Virus record (IMG/VR): IMGVR_UViG_3300008110_000020
Location: 1-64,000 of that record
DNA: 64,000 bases
Reading direction: 5' to 3' (one strand)
Origin: a virus
In this document: positions 24,503 through 32,922 of the stretch, piece by piece
How the letters are laid out: each line of letters begins with the position of its first letter
Position numbering within the stretch: the stretch's first letter is position 1
The notes under the pieces: generated by a model
The model's input: only the letters and a program-made list of their open reading frames with translations
Database searches by the model: none
Told to the model about the DNA's origin: nothing
Position numbers and translations under genes: made by a program

Positions 24503-25252
24503 ATGGAAACCACAATTAACAAAATCGATGCATACGAATTAAGTTCGTTTGTTAAGAAGCTTCTTCCAATTGATAAATTCATCTTTATGAAGATTGGTAA
24601 GGAAGGAACCGTTTCATCAGTATATTTTCCTGAGAGAGATGCGGTTAAATTAGTTAACACGCCAACAAAGGATATCTTTGATGCAGAGATTAGTTCCCCG
24701 CTCAAGGTAAGCTTTTATAATGGGAGTAAAGTAATTGATGCTCTTACTCATTTTAACGGAGATGTTAAAGGACGTATCAGATATACTGAATACGATGGAG
24801 AATTAATGGCAAGTGATTTTATCTTAGAAAATGATGATCTTCAAATCAGTCTTGCTTGTACCGATCCTTCACTTTCTTTTATGGAAATGAGTAAAGAAGA
24901 AACTGATCGTGCCTTTGGTACCGATAACAAAATGTTTGAATTTGATCTTCTTACTACTCATGTAGATAAAATGAAATCATTGTTTAACCTTGATAAGGAT
25001 GAAGATACTTTTACTATTTACACAAGTAATAAAGGAATCTGTATCAAAGGTTCTTCATACGATGCTACACTTTGTCATACATTTGAAAGTAATGTTGATA
25101 GCGGTGCAAAGGTGGTTATTTACAAAAAGTATTTGAACCTTCTAGATAAGGAAAATTACAAGGTAATGGTATGCGAGAATAAAGTAGTATTTCGTTCATT
25201 AGATACTAATACGCATCTTACTGTAGCCGTTGCTATTACTGATGAAGAATAA
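24503..25252 (+). CDS. gp45: Sliding clamp (DNA polymerase processivity factor)
   Basis: 249 residues against 228 in T4. Although weakly conserved, it shows the alternating strand pattern of a clamp, with FYNGSKVIDALTHF and DGELMASDFILENDDLQISLAC in the first domain and VVIYKKYLNLLDKENYKVMV in the second. It lies directly before the C-terminal polymerase half, as clamp and polymerase genes are linked in T4-like phages, and a T4-type clamp loader is also present. It should form a trimeric ring on DNA and also help late transcription with gp55. Confidence 0.7.
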   Translation: METTINKIDAYELSSFVKKLLPIDKFIFMKIGKEGTVSSVYFPERDAVKLVNTPTKDIFDAEISSPLKVSFYNGSKVIDALTHFNGDVKGRIRYTEYDGELMASDFILENDDLQISLACTDPSLSFMEMSKEETDRAFGTDNKMFEFDLLTTHVDKMKSLFNLDKDEDTFTIYTSNKGICIKGSSYDATLCHTFESNVDSGAKVVIYKKYLNLLDKENYKVMVCENKVVFRSLDTNTHLTVAVAITDEE

Positions 25253-25282
25253 TCTCATAATCTATTAACTTAGATTCTCAAG

Positions 25283-25355
25283 CGGAGAGGAATGAAAATT
25301 CCTTTCCGTTACGAGTAATAACGGAATATTAAAGTTAAACCTTTTACAAAGGTTT
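25283..25355 (+). promoter_or_regulatory. Three-hairpin leader upstream of polymerase C-terminal half
   Basis: Hairpin 1: CGGAGAGGAAT / ATTCCTTTCCG with GAAA loop (25283-25308). Hairpin 2: CCGTTA / TAACGG (25306-25324), which shares CCG with hairpin 1, so the two compete. Hairpin 3: AAACCTTT / AAAGGTTT (25337-25355). No T run follows. The arrangement could attenuate transcription or act as a translational operator, as the gene 43 leader does in T4. Confidence 0.5.
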
Positions 25356-25369
25356 CATATAAAAATAAA
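25353..25369 (+). promoter_or_regulatory. Replication-gene upstream motif (class M)
   Basis: TTTCATATAAAAATAAA, 2 bases before the ATG at 25372; identical to the 17-mer before the N-terminal polymerase half. Confidence 0.6.
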
Positions 25370-25371
25370 AT

Positions 25372-26490
25372 ATGACTGAAGAGATACAACAGATTAAAGA
25401 AGAGGCTTCCAAATATTATAACTATGAACAGGCTGTTAAGCTAATGCTTAACTCTATTTATGGTGCATTTGGTAATCCTTACTTCTATTTCTTTAATGTT
25501 GATATTGCGGAAACTATTACTCTTCAGGGAAAGGATGCAATTCTCTACACTGAAAAACTAATTAATAAATACTTCCGTGAATTTTGGCATAAAGATTTAG
25601 AAACCCATAAACAAATGGGTATTACTGTCACTGGTAAAATTGAAAAACCAGTAGGTATTTATATTGATACGGATTCAATCTATGTTAAGTTTGATGAAGT
25701 TATTGAAAAATCTGATTGGTCTGGCAACGAAAAGGAGTTTATTCTTAACCTCTATAAAACTAGGTTAGCAGATTATATTGAAAAGATTCTTCAGAAATAT
25801 GCTGATGATAATAATGCTGAAAACTTCTTAAGCTTTGAATTGGAGAGTATTGCTAAAAATGCAATATGGCTTGCCAAGAAAAAGTATATGCAAAACATTG
25901 TATGGAAAGATCCTGATATTCATTATGATGAACTAAGTAAAATTAGTGCCAAGGGGTTTGAGATTATTCAATCATCAACCCCACAGTTTGCAAGAGAGAA
26001 ACTAAAGGAACTGTTAACCTATATCTTTTCAAATAACCAACTAAATATGAAAGAGTTTGCCGCTTTATTAAAAGATATTAAGAGGCAGTTTAAACTTGCA
26101 AATATTGATCAAATTAGTTTCTCTAAAAAGGTTAATAACTATCAAAACTACATTATTAATGATTATGATCAATTTGAAATTGGTTCTAAATGCCCAATAG
26201 GTGTAAGGGCTGCAGGTTATCATAATTACCTTTTGAATAATAACAATAAACTTAAAGGAAAGTATAAGCCTTTAGGAAACGGTGAAAAATTAAAAATGTA
26301 CTTTTCTACTGATAAATCATGTGATGTATTTGCATATACTCCGGGCGAATATCCTTATGAATTTTCACCTCAAGTAGATTATGATGTACAATTTGAAAAG
26401 ACAATTTTAGATCCAATAAATAGAGTAGTAACTGCAATGGGATTTAAGGGATTTAATAGAAATCTTATTTATACAACGAGTTTATTCTAA
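25372..26490 (+). CDS. gp43 C-terminal part: DNA polymerase family B, C-terminal half (motifs B and C)
   Basis: 372 residues. It opens with a helix (EEIQQIKEEASKYYNYEQ) that continues the fingers, then motif B KLMLNSIYGAFG (23-34) and motif C YIDTDSIYV (97-105) with both catalytic Asp. The thumb follows, and the C-terminus is basic and aromatic. It lacks any exonuclease or motif A, which lie in the gene at 8441. Both chains have their own upstream motif, so they are expressed as separate units. Together they should rebuild one active enzyme with the clamp encoded next door. Confidence 0.92.
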   Translation: MTEEIQQIKEEASKYYNYEQAVKLMLNSIYGAFGNPYFYFFNVDIAETITLQGKDAILYTEKLINKYFREFWHKDLETHKQMGITVTGKIEKPVGIYIDTDSIYVKFDEVIEKSDWSGNEKEFILNLYKTRLADYIEKILQKYADDNNAENFLSFELESIAKNAIWLAKKKYMQNIVWKDPDIHYDELSKISAKGFEIIQSSTPQFAREKLKELLTYIFSNNQLNMKEFAALLKDIKRQFKLANIDQISFSKKVNNYQNYIINDYDQFEIGSKCPIGVRAAGYHNYLLNNNNKLKGKYKPLGNGEKLKMYFSTDKSCDVFAYTPGEYPYEFSPQVDYDVQFEKTILDPINRVVTAMGFKGFNRNLIYTTSLF

Positions 26491-26503
26491 AAATAAATAA
26501 AAT

Positions 26504-27685
26504 ATGGAAAAAGACAAAAAGTTCAGAATACACGTTTTAGGTTTACCTCATACTAAAACAACTAAAGATTTTACTGCTTGTGCCTATACACAAAAGGCAT
26601 GGAAGTTTTGTAAAATGATGAAATCACGAGGACATTACTTAATGCATTATGGTCATGAAGATTCTAACCCGGATGCAAATGAAAACATCACAGTAATTAC
26701 AAATGATGTTTGGGAAAAGGTTTATGGAAGTCATGATTATAAGACTCATTTATTTAAGTATGATACACAGGATGAAGCATATCAAACATTTTATAAAAAT
26801 GCTATTCAAGAAATAGAAAAGAGAAAACAACCCGGTGATATTATTTTGCCTTTCTGGGGATCTGGTGTTCGTCCTATCTGTGATGCCCACCCTGATTTAT
26901 GTATTATTGAACCAGGCATTGGATATGCAGGTGGTATGTGGTCAGTATTTAAGATCTTTGAATCATATGCAATTTACCATGCGTACTGCGGTTTAGGTAA
27001 TGTAAGTATGTGTCGTCAGAGCTGGTATGACCAGGTTATTCCTAATTATTTTGATCTTGACGAATTTGAATATTCAACAAAGAAAGAAGACTACTTCCTT
27101 TATGTAGGCCGTGTATATGATGGTAAAGGTGTTAATATTGCAATCCAGGCAACCGAGGCAATTGGAGCAAAGCTTAAAATAGCCGGACAAATTGGTGATG
27201 AATTTTATACAAAGAATCCGTGGCCTAAACACGTTGAATTCATTGGATATGTTGATGCAGAACAGAGAAAGAATTTAATGAAAGGCGCAATTGCATCATT
27301 CTTACCTTCAATGTATGTTGAACCTTTTGGTGGAGTTCAAATTGAAAACCTATTATGTGGTACTCCAACAATTACGACTGATTGGGGTGCATTTGCTGAA
27401 AATAATATTCATGGTGTAACTGGATATCGCTGCCGTTCTTTTGAAGATTTTGTTAAAGCCGCTCGCGATTGCCAAGCTGGTAAAATTAAATCTATCGATT
27501 GCCGTAAGCATGGCGAAAACTTCTCTCTTGAGGCAATTGCTCCAAAATATGAAAAATATTTTAGAGAAGCCTTATATGTAACACTAGATAAAGGTTGGTA
27601 CACAATAGAAGATCCAGAATTATATACTAAAAAATGGGTTGAAAAAATGTATTCTACTAATAGAGGGAAAAAAAAACCAGAATAG
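26504..27685 (+). CDS. GT-B glycosyltransferase (family 4-like)
   Basis: 393 residues. The C-terminal domain has FLYVGRVYDGKGVNIAIQA (about 198-216), AGQIGDEFY and SMYVEPFGGVQIENLLCGTP, the E-x7-E retaining GT4 signature region. The final codons run through an A9 tract (27668-27676) and stop at 27683. The next frame, in -1, continues as another glycosyltransferase without any start codon, so this protein may in part be extended by frameshifting. Acceptor unknown. Confidence 0.8.
   Translation: MEKDKKFRIHVLGLPHTKTTKDFTACAYTQKAWKFCKMMKSRGHYLMHYGHEDSNPDANENITVITNDVWEKVYGSHDYKTHLFKYDTQDEAYQTFYKNAIQEIEKRKQPGDIILPFWGSGVRPICDAHPDLCIIEPGIGYAGGMWSVFKIFESYAIYHAYCGLGNVSMCRQSWYDQVIPNYFDLDEFEYSTKKEDYFLYVGRVYDGKGVNIAIQATEAIGAKLKIAGQIGDEFYTKNPWPKHVEFIGYVDAEQRKNLMKGAIASFLPSMYVEPFGGVQIENLLCGTPTITTDWGAFAENNIHGVTGYRCRSFEDFVKAARDCQAGKIKSIDCRKHGENFSLEAIAPKYEKYFREALYVTLDKGWYTIEDPELYTKKWVEKMYSTNRGKKKPE
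27668..27676 (+). other. A9 slippery tract joining two glycosyltransferase frames
   Basis: GGG followed by nine A, read as aaa aaa aaa in the upstream gene. A -1 slip (or one added A) enters the frame of the downstream enzyme 7 bases before the upstream TAG. It could be programmed ribosomal frameshifting, transcriptional slippage or a sequencing indel. Confidence 0.6.
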
Positions 27686-28569
27686 CAACATATAATGAGC
27701 CCGGTTGGGCTATAGGACGAATTCATACTGGTCTAGGTAATGCTTTATCTGACGAGTATGAATTTGTTCATTTTAACTGGTCTAATTCAGACCATGTTAA
27801 TTATCTTTGGAGAGATGGTGGGTGGAAAGAATTTGATATTATATTAGGTAATGGCACACTATCTGCTATAGAAGGACTTCCTAAAGAAGCATATCAAAAA
27901 ATGGTATGTGCAATATGGTCTATCCCAAATCTTAGTTCTCATTTTAGAGAAAATATTATACCTAGAGAAGGTATTACCTGGTGTTCTGCTGGCGAAGACT
28001 TGCAAAAAGTACTTAAAGAACAGTATAATCTGGACTCCTCTCTTATAATAGCTGGCGTTGATTCCAAAGAATTTATTCCTAATCGCAAAGTAACAAAGAT
28101 TAATAAAGTAGGTCTTAATGGAGCCCCTTTCATAAATCCTGGTTGGGATCAGATAAAAAGACCTCATATGTTAGTTAACATTGCAAAAGGTATTGGTGGT
28201 GATGCGGTATTTATTCATGGTAAAGACTTAGGCGAATCTCGGACTATGTATAATGATATTGATATGTATATTTGTACAAGTACTAATGATAGAGGACCTT
28301 ATGGAATAGCTGAAGCCGCATTTTGTAAAATTCCTGTATTATCAACTAAAACAGGATTTGCAAATAAATTTAAGAGTATTAAAACATTTGAAACCGTTGA
28401 AGAAGCGGTAAGTATCATAAAAGATTTTAATCTTAATCCAGATAAACTTAAAAAATATACAGAAGAAGTATATGATGAAATAACTAAGGAACTTAATTGG
28501 GATAATGTTGTTAATCAATATTGGAAGACTATCTTTAAGGATAAATTTTTATTAAACAATAGTAAGTAA
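27676..28569 (+). CDS. Second GT-B glycosyltransferase, no ordinary start codon
   Basis: The frame is open from the A9 tract and reads TRIATYNEPGWAIGRIHTGL, the first strand and glycine loop of a GT-B enzyme, well before the first Met at 27901, which would remove about 75 residues of the N-terminal domain. The C-terminal part has GPYGIAEAAFCKIPVLSTKTG, the GT4 donor-site motif. No ATG, GTG or TTG lies between the tract and the conserved start. It is therefore probably made as a fusion with the upstream enzyme by a -1 shift, or from a rare start such as ATA 27682. Start given is the first codon after the shift. Confidence 0.7.
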   Translation, partial: TRIATYNEPGWAIGRIHTGLGNALSDEYEFVHFNWSNSDHVNYLWRDGGWKEFDIILGNGTLSAIEGLPKEAYQKMVCAIWSIPNLSSHFRENIIPREGITWCSAGEDLQKVLKEQYNLDSSLIIAGVDSKEFIPNRKVTKINKVGLNGAPFINPGWDQIKRPHMLVNIAKGIGGDAVFIHGKDLGESRTMYNDIDMYICTSTNDRGPYGIAEAAFCKIPVLSTKTGFANKFKSIKTFETVEEAVSIIKDFNLNPDKLKKYTEEVYDEITKELNWDNVVNQYWKTIFKDKFLLNNSK

Positions 28570-28587
28570 TTTGCATATAAAAATAAA
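28570..28587 (+). promoter_or_regulatory. Replication-gene upstream motif (class M)
   Basis: TTTGCATATAAAAATAAA, 5 bases before uvsX; the same 18-mer occurs before the clamp loader gene. Confidence 0.6.
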
Positions 28588-28592
28588 AGAAT

Positions 28593-29792
28593 ATGAGTAA
28601 AGAATTTTCATTCGACGATTTAAACAAGGAAATGTCAAAACACTCTCAGTATGGAGACACTCTTGATAAATCAACAGTATCAGAAATTGATCACTTCATC
28701 CCAACTGGCAATTTTAATCTTAATGCATGTTTAACCGGCTCCTTTAGTGGCGGATATCCTAATAACAGAGCAGTTGCATTAGCCGGACCATCAGGAACTG
28801 GAAAAACATTCCTTCTTCTTAATGCAATTAAACAGGCTCAACTTATGGGTTATAGTATTGTATTTTACGATTCTGAAAATGCAGTAGATCGTGACCTAGT
28901 TGAAAAGTTTGGAATTGATCCTTCAAAATTCCGCTATGAACCGTGTAATACTGTTCAAGAATTTAGAAGTTCGGTAACTGCATTAACTGACCTATTAATT
29001 GAACAAAAAAGTAAAGGAGTAGAATTACCAAAGATTCTTATTGCATTGGATTCTGCCGGTAACCTTGCTACACAAAAAGAAATTGATGATGCCAAGAGTG
29101 GATCTGATAAAGCAGATATGACCCGTGCTAAATTATTGAAATCTGCATTTCGTATTCTTATGACTAAATTAGGTATCTGTAAGATTCCTTTCTTATTCAC
29201 TAACCACACATACCAAACACAAGACCTATTTTCACAAACGGTTTCAGGTGGTGGTACCGGTCCGGAATATGCTGCATCAATCATTCTTTTCTTAGGTAAG
29301 GCAAAACTTAAAGAAGGTACAGAACAAACTGGTATTGTTGTAACTGCTAAACCTAATAAGAACCGTTTTGCAAAACCTTCTCCAATTAAATTCCACATTT
29401 CATTTAGTAAAGGAATGAATCCTTATATTGGATTAGAGGAATATATTAGTTGGGATAATTGCGGTATTGAAAAAGGAAGATTCATTACAGAAGGTCAATA
29501 TGAAAAACTAACTGAAGCAGGTAAAACTGAATGTCGTCAACATATTTATAACAGAGACGGTAAAGAAGTAACCGTTTATTTTCAACCTTCAGCAACCGCT
29601 CGTAAATTAGCAGTTGCCCATCTTAATGACCTAGTTGAACTAAATGAATTATTTACGCCTAGAGTAATCACACAAGATGTTCTTGATCGTTTAGAACCTA
29701 TTGTTAATGCTAAGTTCTGTTATGGAACTGATGATGTAGATCTTGGTAACCTAACTGAAATTCTTTCTGAACATGCTGAAGAAAACGCTTAA
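28593..29792 (+). CDS. uvsX: UvsX/RecA-like recombinase
   Basis: 399 residues. Walker A is GPSGTGKT (65-72), Walker B lies in KILIALDSAGNL (about 145-156), and NHTYQTQDLFSQTVSGGGTGPEYAASIIL covers the DNA-binding loop region in two parts. Length and order match T4 UvsX. It should coat single-stranded DNA and drive strand invasion in recombination-dependent replication, with the gp46/gp47 nuclease encoded just downstream. Confidence 0.92.
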   Translation: MSKEFSFDDLNKEMSKHSQYGDTLDKSTVSEIDHFIPTGNFNLNACLTGSFSGGYPNNRAVALAGPSGTGKTFLLLNAIKQAQLMGYSIVFYDSENAVDRDLVEKFGIDPSKFRYEPCNTVQEFRSSVTALTDLLIEQKSKGVELPKILIALDSAGNLATQKEIDDAKSGSDKADMTRAKLLKSAFRILMTKLGICKIPFLFTNHTYQTQDLFSQTVSGGGTGPEYAASIILFLGKAKLKEGTEQTGIVVTAKPNKNRFAKPSPIKFHISFSKGMNPYIGLEEYISWDNCGIEKGRFITEGQYEKLTEAGKTECRQHIYNRDGKEVTVYFQPSATARKLAVAHLNDLVELNELFTPRVITQDVLDRLEPIVNAKFCYGTDDVDLGNLTEILSEHAEENA

Positions 29793-30072
29793 TACTGCTA
29801 AACTTAAGGTTAAGTATGTATTAGGCAATCACACGGCATTATCAGGATATCCCGATCCTGAAGATGTAATCTTTGAATTAATTAGAGATTATTGTGGTAA
29901 AGTTGCAAAGGAGATTAAATTCACTAATGTTTCTTTACAAAAGAAATACAGTTTAACCGAAGAACAGACCTCCACTATAATAGAGAGATTAGTTGCAGAT
30001 AAAATTTTAGGAGAAGTTAATTCCACCTCGGCATATGTAACATACGAGGTACTTAAAAATCCTTATGAATAA
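29773..30072 (+). CDS. Hypothetical protein overlapping uvsX
   Basis: 99 residues, overlapping the uvsX end by 20 bases. Helical segments VIFELIRDYCGKVAKEIKF and SLTEEQTSTIIERLVADKILGEV with a following beta hairpin suggest a small winged-helix fold. Its position between recombinase and helicase genes hints at a mediator or loader, but it does not look like UvsY or gp59 at sequence level. No function assigned. Confidence 0.6.
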   Translation: MLKKTLNTAKLKVKYVLGNHTALSGYPDPEDVIFELIRDYCGKVAKEIKFTNVSLQKKYSLTEEQTSTIIERLVADKILGEVNSTSAYVTYEVLKNPYE

Positions 30073-30086
30073 AACTAAGTCAACTA

Positions 30087-30104
30087 TTTTCATAAAAAAA
30101 TAAA
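30087..30104 (+). promoter_or_regulatory. Variant class M motif
   Basis: TTTTCATAAAAAAATAAA just before the helicase ATG at 30106, differing at two to three positions from the other class M sites. Confidence 0.45.
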
Positions 30105-30105
30105 C

Positions 30106-31392
30106 ATGTATTCAGGCGTAGATCACGAAAAAATATTCTTTAACTATTTTATAAATAAGCCTCATTACCTTAAGTCGGTAAAACCAGGTTTCTTTTCTAA
30201 TAGTGATGTAGATCATCTTGCAAAATTAGCAAAAGATTTTCATACCAAATTTGGAGAAAGTCCATCAAAGGATCAAATGAAAGCTTTAGTTAAAGATGAT
30301 CCTAATGAAATTTCCGATGAAATCGTTTCTGCGGTTTATTCAATAAACATTAATGAGTATGATCAGGATTGGATAAAAAGAACCAGTGAATCATGGATTA
30401 AATGGAAACATTTTGATAAGCAATTGGTTAAAACAATTGAATATGTAAAAACACAAGATGTATCACCTGATAATGTTGAAGATATTGTAACCAGAGCAAT
30501 TGGTATGATATCAGGAGAAGGTTCATTAAGTTTTGATTCTGATATAGGTTTAGACTTCTTTAATCCTGAACATCACATACAGCGAAAGAATAAGAAACTA
30601 GAAACAGGTTGGACTTTTATTGATAATGTATCAGGTGGTGGTTATGATCCTAAATCATTAGTAATATATGCAGGTGAACAAAACGTAGGTAAGTCTATTT
30701 GGTTGGCAAATGATGCTGCTAACTTTGTAAGGATGGGTCATAATGTAGTATTCATTACTGCTGAAATGTCTGCACAAAAAGTTCTTAAAAGAATTGGTGC
30801 TAACCTTTTAGATATTCCTATGATGGAGTATGATCAAAAATCAGTTAATCGTGATTTTATGAAACGCCGATTAGAAAAGATATCTCGCGGTTTATTACCA
30901 CCAGGAAAACTTTTTATTAAGGAATTTCCAACATCACAAGGTTCTGTTCTTGATATAGAAGCCTATCTTAAAGAATTACAAGAATCACAAGATCATAAAG
31001 TTAATGTTTTGGTAGTTGACTACATTAACATTTTATCTAACTATCGCAATCCTAATACTGAAAATACCTATATGAAGATTAAGCAAATCGCTGAAGATCT
31101 TAGGGCATTGGCAGTAAAGAGAGATATGTTAGTAATCTCTGCAACACAGCTTAATCGTGGTGCCTGGGATTCAACTGAAATTAAAATGGAAAACATTGCT
31201 GAATCTGCAGGTCTTGCCCATACCGCCGATGTAATGTATGCTCTTATTCAAGATAGTATGATGCATGCAAATCGTGAGTATTGGTTAAAGGTTCTAAAAA
31301 TTCGTGATGGTCAAGGAAAAGGCAGCCGATGCAGATTTAATATAAACTATGATAACATGCGCCTTACCGAAACTGATGATATAACACATTAA
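30106..31392 (+). CDS. gp41: Replicative DNA helicase (DnaB family, gp41)
   Basis: 428 residues. A helical N-terminal domain precedes the RecA-like motor: GEQNVGKS (Walker A, 190-197), VNVLVVDYINIL (Walker B), and SATQLNRGAWDS (sensor region). The arrangement matches T4 gp41 and bacterial DnaB. It should unwind DNA 5' to 3' ahead of the fork as a hexameric ring. It follows uvsX and a small gene, as part of the replication and recombination block. Confidence 0.92.
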   Translation: MYSGVDHEKIFFNYFINKPHYLKSVKPGFFSNSDVDHLAKLAKDFHTKFGESPSKDQMKALVKDDPNEISDEIVSAVYSININEYDQDWIKRTSESWIKWKHFDKQLVKTIEYVKTQDVSPDNVEDIVTRAIGMISGEGSLSFDSDIGLDFFNPEHHIQRKNKKLETGWTFIDNVSGGGYDPKSLVIYAGEQNVGKSIWLANDAANFVRMGHNVVFITAEMSAQKVLKRIGANLLDIPMMEYDQKSVNRDFMKRRLEKISRGLLPPGKLFIKEFPTSQGSVLDIEAYLKELQESQDHKVNVLVVDYINILSNYRNPNTENTYMKIKQIAEDLRALAVKRDMLVISATQLNRGAWDSTEIKMENIAESAGLAHTADVMYALIQDSMMHANREYWLKVLKIRDGQGKGSRCRFNINYDNMRLTETDDITH

Positions 31393-31397
31393 CATTT

Positions 31398-31832
31398 ATG
31401 CAACACGACAAGATTTTCAATAATTCATACGGCGAACAGGATCCGTCTGAAAATAAGATAACATTTAATGTTTCTAATACCTATGGTGATAACATGGACC
31501 CTGATGATAAGATGCATTATAATATGCTATTTTCAAAAGTGGATTCCTTAATTCGTGGTAGTGAATTCGAACATCTTAATATGGTAACTAAAGATGGCGT
31601 AATTAAGAAACTTAATAAGGTTCAGATTAATAAGATCTATTTTCATATCATTGAACATTTAGGTACTTCATATACCAGAGTTGATCTATTTAGTGTTATA
31701 TCAGATTACTTTGATGTTTTTCCTAATAAGTTCTATAACTCATTATCAAATAAATTCAAGGATGAATTAATTAAGGAACTTGATGATAAGTATAATATTT
31801 TAGAAAAACGAAAGATAAGAAAATTATTTTAA
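31398..31832 (+). CDS. Hypothetical protein between helicase and gp47
   Basis: 144 residues, 5 bases after the helicase stop and 1 base before gp47, so it belongs to the same transcript. Acidic and Asn-rich N-terminus, then helical with YFHIIEHLGTSYTRVDLFSVISDYFDVFP. The tail is basic (EKRKIRKLF). No domain recognised. Context suggests a helper of replication or recombination. Confidence 0.65.
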   Translation: MQHDKIFNNSYGEQDPSENKITFNVSNTYGDNMDPDDKMHYNMLFSKVDSLIRGSEFEHLNMVTKDGVIKKLNKVQINKIYFHIIEHLGTSYTRVDLFSVISDYFDVFPNKFYNSLSNKFKDELIKELDDKYNILEKRKIRKLF

Positions 31833-31833
31833 T

Positions 31834-32922
31834 ATGAGTAGAGTTTGGATGATAAGTGATACACACCTTGGCTGCAGATCTAATTCTGTTCTGTGGCTTG
31901 GTATCATTGAAGATTATTTCTTTAACTTTTTTATTCCTCTTGTAAAGAAAGAGTATAAACAGGGCGATGTTCTTTTTCACTTAGGTGATGTATTTGATAA
32001 CCGCCAAAGTTTAAACCTAGCTGCTCAAGATTTAGGCATACGAGTTTTTGAAGAACTCTCAAAAATATTCCCAGAAATACATATCATAGTTGGTAATCAT
32101 GATATCATGAGAAAGAATTCAAATGATATATCTTCTGTTGATTGCCTTAAGTATATTCCTAATGTTACTGTACATAAAGAACCTAAGATTTTGGAATATG
32201 ACGGTGCTACTTGTCTTCTAATGCCTTGGCGTAGAAATGCTGAACATGAAAAAGAAACTCTATCTTCAATTAAGAAGAAGATTGATTATATGTTTTGTCA
32301 TACGGAAACCCAAGGGGTACAAACTAGCCCTAGCACAAAACATCTCCACGAAGGTGGAAATGATCTAAGTACATTTAAAAGATTTAAGAGGGTTTATTCT
32401 GGTCATATTCATTATCGTCAAGAAAAAGAAAACTTTATTTTGGTAGGTAATCCATATCAAATGACAAGATCCGACCGTGGAAATATTAAAGGAATATATC
32501 TACTAGATCTTAAGACTGGTAATCATGAATTTATCCAGAATGAGAGATCACCTATCTTTATTCGGTATTATATAAATGATATTCTAGAGAGGCGTATGGA
32601 GGATATACTTAATGAAATTAAAGATAATTTTGTTGATATTAATATTCCATCCAACGTTCTAGGTAAGTATAATATTAATAAGTTTATGGATTTTATGGAT
32701 GGATATGCCAAGAATCTAGAACCTAAGATATACGATGAAGAAAATCCAATCGAATTAGATGACGATGTACAGTCTTCTGACTTTAATGGAGAATTTAATT
32801 TAATGACAATTGCTGCTGACTTTATAAATGGTTTAGGTTATGATGATGACCTAAAAGAAAGACTTATTAAGTCAGTATCTGAATTGTATAAACAAACATT
32901 AGCACCTTCTTATGAGGATTAA
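31834..32922 (+). CDS. gp47: Recombination nuclease subunit (SbcD/Mre11-like, gp47)
   Basis: 362 residues. Metallophosphoesterase motifs in order: ISDTHLG (7-13), LGDVFDNRQ (about 49-57), VGNHDIM (about 87-93), CHTE and SGHIHYR (about 188-194), giving the full two-metal site. It works with the ATPase encoded immediately downstream (10-base overlap) to resect DNA ends and degrade host DNA. Length is close to T4 gp47. Confidence 0.93.
   Translation: MSRVWMISDTHLGCRSNSVLWLGIIEDYFFNFFIPLVKKEYKQGDVLFHLGDVFDNRQSLNLAAQDLGIRVFEELSKIFPEIHIIVGNHDIMRKNSNDISSVDCLKYIPNVTVHKEPKILEYDGATCLLMPWRRNAEHEKETLSSIKKKIDYMFCHTETQGVQTSPSTKHLHEGGNDLSTFKRFKRVYSGHIHYRQEKENFILVGNPYQMTRSDRGNIKGIYLLDLKTGNHEFIQNERSPIFIRYYINDILERRMEDILNEIKDNFVDINIPSNVLGKYNINKFMDFMDGYAKNLEPKIYDEENPIELDDDVQSSDFNGEFNLMTIAADFINGLGYDDDLKERLIKSVSELYKQTLAPSYED

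Noticed and set aside
28955-29398. 147-codon minus-strand frame
   Set aside because: It lies wholly inside uvsX and has no family features; it is an antisense shadow.
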